Assembly (NCBI GenBank): GCA_024234635.1
Contig: JACKNX010000003.1
Location: 124,001 to 188,000 of the forward strand
DNA: 64,000 nucleotides
Direction: 5' to 3'
From: Pseudomonadales bacterium
GTDB lineage: Bacteria > Pseudomonadota > Gammaproteobacteria > Pseudomonadales > Azotimanducaceae
Shown: positions 25,464-33,770 of the stretch, piece after piece
Layout: every line of letters begins with the position of its first letter
Position numbering within the stretch: position 1 is the first letter of the stretch
Translations under genes and position numbers: made by a program
Notes under the pieces: model-generated
Told to the model about the DNA's origin: nothing
The model's database searches: none
Seen by the model: the letters and a program-made list of their open reading frames with translations, nothing else

Positions 25464-26723
25464 ATGAGCACCCAAGAGACGGCGGCAGGCGCGGATACGC
25501 CGCACGCGCCACCCCAGGCAACAACCACCCCGGACGTCATTGCCGAGGCCATGGACGAAGTGCAACTGAGCCCACTTTCCATCCAGGCGGCAGCGCTCGT
25601 CCGCTCCATGGAGGCGTTGTCCAACATCTTCTGGATCTCGCTCGGCGGCACGGTGCTCACGATCTTCTTCGCCGGCCTGAACCAGCTCAACGTCAACGCC
25701 AACTCGGACTACATCGCGCTCGGCGAATACCAGGTCCCCAAGGCGACGCTGCCGGTGGCTGCCGCAACATTTGCGCTGTTCGCTTTCTGGATGACGGCGA
25801 ACCGGCTCACCATGCTCGCGTATGTCCTCGACACCACACGGCTACCCCGATCGATGGTGCACGAGATCTTCCACCTCAACCCACCGGTGCTGCACGTCTT
25901 CGATCGCACCAACCTGAATATCTGGTCACCCTTCACCGGCGTGGCGGTACTGCTGCTGAACTGGGGCATCTTCTTCGGTAACGCCGTGGCGCTCACGGGC
26001 AGCGTGGCCGCCCAGCAGATCGCCGTATTCGCCGCTTTCAACTGGGAACTGCTCATCGGCTTCCTGCTGGTGATACTGCTGGTCATCGTGTACGGCGTGC
26101 GCGGCGTCGTGCCGCCGCTCAAACGCATCTTCGAGCACCTCCATGAGCAGCCACTTGCGATTGGCTGGCCACGCTGGTCGCTGGCGGTCATCGCCATTGT
26201 GGCCGTGGTCATGGCGAACGATCAGTTCGACGTGGACGATGGACCCGATAACCTCATCGGCCCTGCCATCGCCAATGCCGTCGATGGCGAAACGCTGCTG
26301 GTCAATGGCCTGGAGATCAACCTGTTCGGCATCGACGCCATGGAACGTGATCAGATCTGTCAGAACATGGCTGGCGAAGACTACCCGTGCGGACGCACGG
26401 CAGTCATGGCGCTGCAGAAGCTGATCGAAACGCACCAGGTCGTTTGTCTGCCCTTCTTTGCCGTGAATGCAACCCGTGTGGTGGGCGCCTGCGAACTGGT
26501 AACGCCGAACGAGCCGCCGCCAAAGACCCCGGACGACTTTCTCAGCGAGGCGTACCAGCCCAACAGCCTGTCCCGCATCATGGTGGAACAGGGGCATGCA
26601 CTCACCGTGGGCTATGGTCGTGAATTGTTTGGCGAGGAACAGCGTCAGGCGCAGGTACTGCGCGCCGGGGTCTGGAGCGGCAGCTTCGAACCGCCCGCGT
26701 CATGGCGGGCACGCATGCAATAG
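25464..26723 (+). CDS. membrane protein with C-terminal SNase-like domain
   Basis: About 419 residues. The first two thirds hold four to five strong hydrophobic segments (around LSNIFWISLGGTVLTIFFAGL, ATLPVAAATFALFAFWM, WSPFTGVAVLLLNWGIFFG, LLIGFLLVILLVIVYG and RWSLAVIAIVAVVM). The last 150 residues follow the staphylococcal-nuclease fold: DGETLLVNGLEINLFGIDAMERDQIC, YPCGRTAVMALQKLI, ATRVVGACEL, MVEQGHAL, GVWSGSFEPPASWR. The usual arginine of the IRLxGIDAPE motif is missing (INLFGIDAME), so catalysis may be lost. A TTG five codons upstream is an alternative start. Confidence 0.7.
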   Translation: MSTQETAAGADTPHAPPQATTTPDVIAEAMDEVQLSPLSIQAAALVRSMEALSNIFWISLGGTVLTIFFAGLNQLNVNANSDYIALGEYQVPKATLPVAAATFALFAFWMTANRLTMLAYVLDTTRLPRSMVHEIFHLNPPVLHVFDRTNLNIWSPFTGVAVLLLNWGIFFGNAVALTGSVAAQQIAVFAAFNWELLIGFLLVILLVIVYGVRGVVPPLKRIFEHLHEQPLAIGWPRWSLAVIAIVAVVMANDQFDVDDGPDNLIGPAIANAVDGETLLVNGLEINLFGIDAMERDQICQNMAGEDYPCGRTAVMALQKLIETHQVVCLPFFAVNATRVVGACELVTPNEPPPKTPDDFLSEAYQPNSLSRIMVEQGHALTVGYGRELFGEEQRQAQVLRAGVWSGSFEPPASWRARMQ

Positions 26724-26833
26724 AACGCAGCGCTGATAGTTTCACGCCAATCACCCCGCGACTGCCTTGCCGTGTACCACGATTAGGCGGAAGCTCACGG
26801 CCATGCCACCCTGGATCGAATCTGCAATCCATC

Positions 26834-27190
26834 ATGCCGCCCGTCATCACGACCGTCTGCCTGCTCGTGTTGTCCAATCTGTTCATGACCATCGCCTGGT
26901 ACGCCCACCTGAAGGAAATGGCGCACCGGCCGTGGGTGGTGGCGGCGCTGGCGAGCTGGGGTGTCGCGCTGTTCGAGTATCTGTTGCAGGTGCCCGCCAA
27001 CCGCATCGGCTACAGCGTGCTCAGCATCGGCCAGCTGAAGATGCTGCAGGAAGTGATCACACTCACCGTCTTCGTGCCATTTGCGCTGATCTACCTGAAG
27101 GAACCCCTCAAGCTGGACTACCTGTGGGCGGCGCTGTGTCTGCTCGGCGCCGTGTTCTTCACATTCCGGGATCGCTGGTCAGGGGTCTGA
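26834..27190 (+). CDS. DMT family protein (DUF486)
   Basis: A small four-helix membrane protein of 118 residues typical of the DUF486 group of the drug/metabolite transporter superfamily. Diagnostic pieces are SNLFMTIAWYAHLKEM, the conserved FEYLLQVPANRIGY and the terminal FRDRW. The ATG at 26834 matches the normal family length; the upstream extension lacks hydrophobic or conserved sequence. It ends one base before the YhhN gene. The function is unknown. Confidence 0.88.
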   Translation: MPPVITTVCLLVLSNLFMTIAWYAHLKEMAHRPWVVAALASWGVALFEYLLQVPANRIGYSVLSIGQLKMLQEVITLTVFVPFALIYLKEPLKLDYLWAALCLLGAVFFTFRDRWSGV

Positions 27191-27191
27191 G

Positions 27192-27848
27192 TTGCTGAAA
27201 CGCACCGCCATCATCCTGCTCATCGCCGGTTGCGGCGTGCTTGTGGCGACCGGCTTCGGCCAGTGGCCGCTTGCCGCCATCGTCGCCAAGCTGACCGCGT
27301 CCACCGGTTTCTTCCTGCTCGCGCTGGTGAGCGGCGCCTGCCGCAGCGCCTACGGGAACCGGGTTCTGGCCGGACTCCTGGCGTCCTGGATCGGCGATGC
27401 CTGCCTGCTCGGCACGACCGACAGTGCATTCATTGCGGGACTTGGCGCGTTCCTGATTGCCCACCTGTTCTACTGCGCCGCGTTTGTACGCCATGGCGTG
27501 CACCGCCCGGCCGGATCTTTGGCCCTGCTCATGCTGCTGCCCGTGACGGCGATCGTCATCGGCGCGCTGTGGCCGGATATTCCCGGGCCGATGCGCCTGC
27601 CCGTTGCGTTCTATGGCGGCGTCATTTCGCTGATGGTGGCGCTGGCGGTGGGCGCCCGTTTCGCGGGCGGTACGTGGCTGATTCCGGTGGGCGCCGTCCT
27701 GTTCTTCATCTCCGACCTGTCGGTGGCGATCGGGCAGTTCCAGCGGCCGGACTTTCCTCCCGGCACCTGGGGTCTGCCACTCTATTTCACCGGCCAGGCC
27801 CTGCTTGCCGCAAGCACGCGCGAACAGGTACACGCCGCCAGCACCTGA
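27192..27848 (+). CDS. YhhN family protein (lysoplasmalogenase-like)
   Basis: A polytopic membrane protein of 218 residues with about eight hydrophobic segments, of the YhhN/TMEM86 family whose animal members hydrolyse the vinyl-ether bond of lysoplasmalogens. Conserved polar motifs GDACLL, AHLFYCAAF, FYGGVISLMV and FFISDLSVAIGQF are visible, with the two aspartates thought to be catalytic. The start is probably TTG 27192, right after the DUF486 stop, since no ATG lies near the N-terminus. This implies coupled translation. Confidence 0.85.
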   Translation: MLKRTAIILLIAGCGVLVATGFGQWPLAAIVAKLTASTGFFLLALVSGACRSAYGNRVLAGLLASWIGDACLLGTTDSAFIAGLGAFLIAHLFYCAAFVRHGVHRPAGSLALLMLLPVTAIVIGALWPDIPGPMRLPVAFYGGVISLMVALAVGARFAGGTWLIPVGAVLFFISDLSVAIGQFQRPDFPPGTWGLPLYFTGQALLAASTREQVHAAST

Positions 27849-27933
27849 CGCCGACATGAGCTGCTACCAAACGGTTTTCTCCAACCGCCAAAGCGCCTAT
27901 AAAGAGGGCCTCTACTCCCGGTACCCCCGCAGT

Positions 27934-30477
27934 ATGAAATACCTCCTGGTTCTGGTGCTTCTGACGATTTCCCTGGCACCGGCGCTGGGCGCCGAACTGC
28001 CCGCCACGCTTCGCGAAGCGGTCAGGCAGCTGCAGGCGGAAGCCAACACCTCGCCCACCGACGAAACCAGTCGCGCCGCCCGCGCGGAGACTGTCTGGCA
28101 ATGGGCCAATGGGTTGTCCCTGGCAGGAGTGCAGCTACCGGTGCATGCCACGCAGATCGCCACTCAGGCGCTGCACGCCCGCGGCAAGCGGCTTGCGATC
28201 GACCACATGCTGGACAACCTGATCGTCGAGTTGTCACTGATGGATGACACACCGACGGCGCTGGGAACGCTCACCGCGACGCAGGGCCCGTTCACCGCGC
28301 GTACGCACGCCGAGATCCGGCAAACCTACACCGTGGGCACCCGGGAAATACCCACCGGCGGCGGTTTTGTCATCGCCGCCCACTTCATGAGCAATGCCGC
28401 GGACTGGCAGATCACGGATAGCGCGGGTGACAACTATCTCTCCATCACCAGCAGCAATCCGGCGGTGAATTTTGCCGCCGACAGCGTGCCGTTTCCCGGG
28501 ATGCATGGCGGCTTCCGGGGCACCGCCAAACGCATCGTGTTCCGCGTCGCCAGCGGCTCGCTGAACGCCGGCGACACGGTCACCATCACCTATGGCGATC
28601 GCTCCGGCGGTGGCCGGGGGCTGTTGCTGCCCAGCTTTTCCACGGATGCCTGGCCGCTGCCCGTTTACGTCACATTCTCGCCGGGAGACCAGTTCTTCAG
28701 CCTCCCCATCCAGCCGATCCGCATTGTCGGCGCGGAGCTGACCGGCGTAGCCGCGTTCGGGCCGTCCATCGTAGGCGTGAACGAGCCGTTCACGCTGTCG
28801 GTGCGCGGCGAGGACGCCTTCGCCAATCGCGCGGCCGGCGACATGCCGGGCTGGCGGGTTTATGCGAACGACACGCTGCTTGCGGAGGTACCGCCCGGAG
28901 GCGACGCCGTTACCCTGGTGGACAACCTGAAACTGGCAAGTCCAGGTGCCTGGCACATCCGTGTGGAGAGCATGGATGGCAATGTGCGCGGCGAAGGCAA
29001 TCCGATCCTGGTGCAAACCGCGCCTGTGGATCGCATTTTCTGGGGCGATACGCATGGCCACTCGGGATTTGCCGAAGGCATCGGCACACCGGAGGGCTTC
29101 ATGACCTGGGCCCGCGACGACGCGCGCCTGGACTACGTGACGCACAGCGAACACGACGTATTCATGGACGACGCGGAATGGGAAACATTGCGCCGCACGG
29201 TCATCACCTATTCCGAACCAGGCAGGTTCGTGCCGTTTCTGGGCTACGAGTGGACCGTGGAGAATCGCCTGGGTGGCCACCACAACGTACTGTTTCGCAC
29301 ACCCCAGGACAGGGCGCGCCTCGGCAGCCAGCAGTTTCCGACGCTGAGCCGTCTGTATGCGGGCATTCATGCCGCCGTGGCTGAGAAGGACGTGCTGCTC
29401 ATTCCTCACGCTCACCAGAGCGGCGATTACCGGTTGGTGGATCCCGAGCTGACCCGCCTGGTGGAAATCATGTCCATGCACGGCAACTTCGAATGGTTCG
29501 GCCGCATGTATCTCAACCACGGTAACCAGGTGGGCTTCGTGGCCGCTTCCGACAACCATCTGGCCAAACCCGGCTACTCGGCCCCCATTGGCGGGTCGCT
29601 GTCGCAGCGCGGCGGACTTGGCGCGGTGCTAGCGAGCGAGCGCACGACGGACGGTATCTTTGATGCCATGCGTGGCCTGCGCACCTATGCCACCACCGGG
29701 GATCGCATCATTCTGTCCTTCACTGCCAATGGCACACCCATGGGTCAGCGTGCGCCAATGGATCGCAATCGAAAACTTCAGGGTCAGGTGATCGGCACCG
29801 CCCCCCTGGACAATATCGCCATCTTCAAGAACGACCAGCTGCTGTGGACGCAGTCCTATGCCCTGGAGGATCGGCACAAGGGTGAGCCACTGGAACTCGC
29901 CGTAAGTTTCGACTCAAGCGCCGAACCGGTGAACCCGGGGGACAATCCGCGCGGCTGGCGACCGTGGAGCGGCTTGTTGAAGGTCGTTGGCGCCAGGGTA
30001 CTGGCGGCACGTCCGGCCCGGCAACAGAGTCTCACGCTGTCACGCATCAGCGCCGATGCGAACGCCCCGGATACCTGGCGGTTCGCCACTCTGAGCCGCG
30101 GTGCACCGAGCACGCTGCTGCTGACGCTGGACGACGTGCGCGCCAATGCGTCGCTCAGCATTCAACTGGACGAAGGTATGGAATTCGGCGGCGCTCCGCC
30201 CATCTATCGCCAGCATCAGCCCGTGGACGCGGCATCCGTCACGATACGCCTGGCGGATCTGCGCGACGGAAGACAGACGGCACGCATGCCAGCCGTTGAC
30301 TACCAGGACGAAATCACCGTGCGTCGCCTCCGCCCCGGCGGTACACGCGAAGCGAGCTTCGACGTTGACGACACAGGCACGACGCAGGGCGACTACTACA
30401 CGGTCCGCGTGATGCAGAACAACGACGCCATCGCGTGGTCGAGCCCGATCTGGATTGGCGGGCATCCGCCACGATGA
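27934..30477 (+). CDS. DUF3604 domain secreted protein
   Basis: A large exported protein of 847 residues with a signal peptide (residues 1-20, APALGA). From about residue 360 it carries the DUF3604 module, a PHP-like metal-dependent hydrolase fold: FWGDTHGHSGFAEG, DYVTHSEHD, GYEWTVENRLGGHHNVLF, PHAHQSGDYR and AASDNHLAKPG supply histidines and aspartates for a di- or trinuclear metal centre. The N-terminal half looks beta-rich. Start ATG 27934 is set by the signal peptide; the ribosome site is weak. The substrate is unknown. Its stop overlaps the HIT gene start. Confidence 0.88.
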   Translation: MKYLLVLVLLTISLAPALGAELPATLREAVRQLQAEANTSPTDETSRAARAETVWQWANGLSLAGVQLPVHATQIATQALHARGKRLAIDHMLDNLIVELSLMDDTPTALGTLTATQGPFTARTHAEIRQTYTVGTREIPTGGGFVIAAHFMSNAADWQITDSAGDNYLSITSSNPAVNFAADSVPFPGMHGGFRGTAKRIVFRVASGSLNAGDTVTITYGDRSGGGRGLLLPSFSTDAWPLPVYVTFSPGDQFFSLPIQPIRIVGAELTGVAAFGPSIVGVNEPFTLSVRGEDAFANRAAGDMPGWRVYANDTLLAEVPPGGDAVTLVDNLKLASPGAWHIRVESMDGNVRGEGNPILVQTAPVDRIFWGDTHGHSGFAEGIGTPEGFMTWARDDARLDYVTHSEHDVFMDDAEWETLRRTVITYSEPGRFVPFLGYEWTVENRLGGHHNVLFRTPQDRARLGSQQFPTLSRLYAGIHAAVAEKDVLLIPHAHQSGDYRLVDPELTRLVEIMSMHGNFEWFGRMYLNHGNQVGFVAASDNHLAKPGYSAPIGGSLSQRGGLGAVLASERTTDGIFDAMRGLRTYATTGDRIILSFTANGTPMGQRAPMDRNRKLQGQVIGTAPLDNIAIFKNDQLLWTQSYALEDRHKGEPLELAVSFDSSAEPVNPGDNPRGWRPWSGLLKVVGARVLAARPARQQSLTLSRISADANAPDTWRFATLSRGAPSTLLLTLDDVRANASLSIQLDEGMEFGGAPPIYRQHQPVDAASVTIRLADLRDGRQTARMPAVDYQDEITVRRLRPGGTREASFDVDDTGTTQGDYYTVRVMQNNDAIAWSSPIWIGGHPPR

Positions 30478-30902
30478 GCCAGCGCACGATGCATCCTGAG
30501 TTCACGTTGCACCCGCAACTCGAACAGGACACCTGTGTGGTCATGGAACTCGCCGTGTGCCGCGTGTTGTTGATGAACGACGCGCGCTACCCGTGGCTGA
30601 TCCTCGTGCCGCGCTTCGCCGGCGTACGCGAGATCTACGACCTGCCTGCGGATACCCAGGACGTCATCTGGCGCGAAGTGGGCCACTGCGGGTCCCGCCT
30701 CATGGACCTGGTCAAGGCCGACAAGCTGAATATCGGCGCGTTGGGTAACCTGGTACCACAACTACACATACACGTGATCGCCCGGCGCCAGGATGACGAC
30801 GCCTGGCCGGCACCAGTGTGGGGAAGAGGCGAAGCGCGGCCGTACACCGCGCCTGCCCGTCAGAAACGACTGGAAGCGCTGAGGCTCATACTCGCTCGAT
30901 GA
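30474..30902 (+). CDS. HIT domain protein
   Basis: A histidine-triad nucleotide-binding protein of 142 residues with the catalytic HxHxH-type motif in QLHIHVIARR and the upstream WLILVPRFAG strand. HIT proteins hydrolyse nucleotide phosphoramidates and related AMP conjugates. ATG 30474 overlaps the DUF3604 stop as ATGA, so translation is coupled. Its last 17 bases overlap the end of the convergent thiolase gene. Confidence 0.9.
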   Translation: MSQRTMHPEFTLHPQLEQDTCVVMELAVCRVLLMNDARYPWLILVPRFAGVREIYDLPADTQDVIWREVGHCGSRLMDLVKADKLNIGALGNLVPQLHIHVIARRQDDDAWPAPVWGRGEARPYTAPARQKRLEALRLILAR

Positions 30903-32115
30903 TGGTGGCGGTACCCATGCCGCCGCCGGTGCACATGGCAATGAGTGCCGTCTGTTTGTCCAGCCGCTCGAGCTGATCGACCGCTGTGCCGATCAGCATG
31001 CCACCAGTGGCACCGATGGGATGCCCCAGCGCAATAGCACCACCGTCCACGTTCACCGTCGAATGATCCACGTCCATGTCCTTCATGAACTTGAGCACCA
31101 CCGCGGCGAACGCCTCGTTGATTTCCCACAGATCGATATCAGCCTTGGTCATGCCCGCCTTCTGCAGGCAACGCTGCGCGGCCGGCGCGGGCGCCGTGAG
31201 CATGATCAGCGGCTCCGTACCTGCGGTGGCAATCTGCCGGATCTTCGCGCGGGGTTTCAGGCCGTGCGCCTTCGCGAACTCCGGACTCACCACCAGTACC
31301 GCGCTGGCACCGTCCACAACGCCGGACGAGTTGCCTGCGTGGTGCACATGATTCAGCTTGCCGGCTTGCGGATAGACCTGCTGCACCATCTCGTTGAACG
31401 GCCGATCGAAGCCTTCCGCATGAAAACCCGCCATCTTGGCGAAAGACGGCTGCAGGTCCTTCAGGTTCTCCAGGGTGGTGCCCGGTCGGGGATGCTCGTC
31501 GCGATCCAGCGCCAGCGTACCGTCGTCGTTGTAAATCGGAATCAACGCATTCCTGAAACGGCCATCTTCGATGGACTTCATCGCCCGTGTCTGACTTTCC
31601 ACGGCATAGCGATCCACATCCTCGCGGGAGAAGCCTTCCAGCGTGGCGATCAAGTCCGCCGAAATACCCTGCGGTACCTGCGGATGCAAGCGCATCAGGT
31701 GCTCGTTGTTGGCATGAAACCCGTTGGCATGTAACGGCGAGTAGCGCGACATGAACTCCACACCACCACCGATCACCGCCTCCTGCTGACCGCTCATCAC
31801 GCCGGTTGCCGCAAAGTTGACGGCCTGCTGGCCGCTGCCGCAGAAGCGGTGCAGCGTGACACCCGTGACGGAAATCGGCCAGCCCGCATCGAGAACGGAC
31901 ATGCGTGCGATATCGTGCGCATGGTCGCCGCTGCCCGTACCACAGCCGAGGACCACGTCTTCGATCAGGGAGGGATCGATACCTGTCTTGTCCTTCAGAC
32001 CGTTCAGCACCTGCGCCATGCAGCGCTGTGGATGGAGGTTGCTGAGTGAGCCTACGCCGGGTTTGCCCCGGCCGCGGGGGGAACGCACTGCGTCGATAAT
32101 CCATGCTTCTCGCAT
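30886..32115 (-). CDS. acetyl-CoA C-acyltransferase (thiolase)
   Basis: A degradative-type thiolase of 409 residues. The acylated cysteine is in HRFCGSGQQAVNF, the histidine in NEAFAAV/GGAIALGHPIGATGG and the second cysteine in MCTGGGMGTA. It would cleave 3-ketoacyl-CoA to acetyl-CoA and a shortened acyl-CoA, the last step of beta-oxidation. Start 32115 has GAGG five bases upstream; a longer frame begins 20 codons earlier without a site. Tail-to-tail overlap with the HIT gene is 17 bases. Confidence 0.93.
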   Translation of the reverse strand: MREAWIIDAVRSPRGRGKPGVGSLSNLHPQRCMAQVLNGLKDKTGIDPSLIEDVVLGCGTGSGDHAHDIARMSVLDAGWPISVTGVTLHRFCGSGQQAVNFAATGVMSGQQEAVIGGGVEFMSRYSPLHANGFHANNEHLMRLHPQVPQGISADLIATLEGFSREDVDRYAVESQTRAMKSIEDGRFRNALIPIYNDDGTLALDRDEHPRPGTTLENLKDLQPSFAKMAGFHAEGFDRPFNEMVQQVYPQAGKLNHVHHAGNSSGVVDGASAVLVVSPEFAKAHGLKPRAKIRQIATAGTEPLIMLTAPAPAAQRCLQKAGMTKADIDLWEINEAFAAVVLKFMKDMDVDHSTVNVDGGAIALGHPIGATGGMLIGTAVDQLERLDKQTALIAMCTGGGMGTATIIERV

Positions 32116-32195
32116 GTCAGCCTCGTAAAGTAGTGGGATCCGCCCGATTCTGTCGAGCCGGACAGGGGTTGGCAAGCCAGGCAGTATCCGCGGGC

Positions 32196-32834
32196 CTATT
32201 CCGTCAGATGCAGTTCGCCGTCAAACACGCCGCTGGAGCGGATCAGTGACGGTACACGGCGGCCACCGCGCTCGGCATAGAAAATTTCCACGTCCGACTC
32301 CCGATCCTCGGACTTCACGTTGAATCGGCAACCCTCCGCTGACTGCTCCAGCAGACTGAACTGATAGAGATTTCGCCCCGTGTGCACATCGCGCAGCCGG
32401 GCGCAGTCTTCCACCACCCAAAGTGCGGCAACCAGATCGATACCCGGTTGCACGGCCGTCGTCGGTCGTTTCTCGCCATTGCGCACATACGTCACCTGAC
32501 CTTTCTCCACGGTGACCTGCTTTTCCTTGTTAACGTCGCGCTGGGCGTAGTGATAGTGCTCAGCCTGGGGTTCGCCCTGATGCAGCCGGCCCCAGGCACT
32601 GAACCGGGAGCGAAATTCCTTGACCAGATCGAGCAGGCCGGTGGACTGGGCCTCTCCCGTGACCTCGTAACGCTGTGCATCCGCGTTAATGGCGACATCG
32701 ATGAAGCCCGCGGTAAGGGTGCCCATCGTCGCTTCATAGCGCAGGCGCAGCGCATCGGCTAGCGCCGCCGGCGTGACCAGTCCGGCGGTGGCGGCAACTA
32801 GCAGGGACAGGGATAGCCGGCAGACCGTTCGCAT
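32196..32834 (-). CDS. DUF3108 periplasmic protein
   Basis: An exported protein of 212 residues with a signal peptide (residues 1-27, ending ALA). The rest follows the DUF3108 pattern: LRLRYEATMGTLTAGF, SRFSAWGRL, a stretch with YAQRDVNKEKQVTV, and IDLVAALWVVEDCAR. DUF3108 proteins are predicted outer-membrane-associated beta-structured proteins of unknown role, often near purine or lipid genes. It is probably co-transcribed with the neighbours on the same strand. Confidence 0.82.
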   Translation of the reverse strand: MRTVCRLSLSLLVAATAGLVTPAALADALRLRYEATMGTLTAGFIDVAINADAQRYEVTGEAQSTGLLDLVKEFRSRFSAWGRLHQGEPQAEHYHYAQRDVNKEKQVTVEKGQVTYVRNGEKRPTTAVQPGIDLVAALWVVEDCARLRDVHTGRNLYQFSLLEQSAEGCRFNVKSEDRESDVEIFYAERGGRRVPSLIRSSGVFDGELHLTE

Positions 32835-32863
32835 GCGTTCATCCTGATTTTCTCCGGCTGAAC

Positions 32864-33496
32864 TCAGTCTGAAGCCGGACTTGGAATTGCCAATCCGAGG
32901 GCGGGCACATCATACCCCCGTTGGACTGCCGCACGTTCCGCGATATTCCCATACCAGCGGCACACCGCCGGGTACGCGCGCAGGTCGATGGTCTGATACT
33001 CGAAACGGGACACCCAGGGCCAGACCGCAATATCAGCCAGGGAATAAGTACCCCCCAGATAGTCCGCTTCCGCCAGCCGACGCTCGAGCACCCCATACAG
33101 CCGGTGGGCTTCGTCCAGGTACCGCGCCTCCGCATAGGGTGCCTTGCCCGGATTGTATTTAACGAAGTGGTGCACCTGGCCCAACATGGGGCCCAATCCG
33201 CCCATCTGCCACATCAGCCATTGCAGCGTCACCCAGCGATCGCTCCCCCAGAGCCAGGGTGCATAGGTATCGGCCAGATAGACCAGGATTGCACCGGACT
33301 CCATCAGCGTTACGCCAGTGCGCTGGTCCACAATCGCCGGGATGCGGTTGTTGGGGCTGATGCGCAGGAACTCCGGAGCAAACTGTTCTCCCTTGCCGAT
33401 GTCGACAACGCGCACCGAGTACGGCAGCTCCAGTTCTTCGAGGGCGATGGAGATCTTGCGCCCGTTGGGCGTAGCGAACGTGTACAGGTCGATCAT
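32864..33496 (-). CDS. glutathione S-transferase family protein (YfcG/YghU-like)
   Basis: A 210-residue GST with an N-terminal thioredoxin-like domain (YTFATPNGRKISIALEELELPY, then NNRIPAIVD and LMESGAILVYLA for glutathione binding) and a helical C-terminal domain (TLQWLMWQMGGLGPMLGQ, YSLADIAVWPW). The TPNGRK motif is typical of the disulfide-bond oxidoreductase YfcG and its relatives (Nu class), which bind glutathione disulfide. Likely a cytosolic redox enzyme. Confidence 0.9.
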   Translation of the reverse strand: MIDLYTFATPNGRKISIALEELELPYSVRVVDIGKGEQFAPEFLRISPNNRIPAIVDQRTGVTLMESGAILVYLADTYAPWLWGSDRWVTLQWLMWQMGGLGPMLGQVHHFVKYNPGKAPYAEARYLDEAHRLYGVLERRLAEADYLGGTYSLADIAVWPWVSRFEYQTIDLRAYPAVCRWYGNIAERAAVQRGYDVPALGLAIPSPASD

Positions 33497-33770
33497 GGCA
33501 ACCGGTCCGACAGCAAAGCGGCCATGCTACCCGAACCCCGTCGACGGGAGGGAACGAGAACCGGCGCACAATTCGCATTGGCGACCAACCCGCGATCCGG
33601 CACGACGATTCCCGTCGACCGTTGCCGCAACCGCGCACAGACCCGTTGTGATCCACGTCACCGGAAACGGGATTGCGTTTGTGCCTGCCGGCCTGATCGG
33701 CGACCCTGTGAAACCGTAGTTCCGGACTCCCGATGGTGCCGAATATCCCGCAGAAAAAGGACGTCCTGCC

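Noticed and set aside
28234..29559. A 441-codon open frame antisense to the DUF3604 gene
   Set aside because: Same reason: His/Arg/Gly-rich low-complexity translation without domains, opposite a conserved protein.
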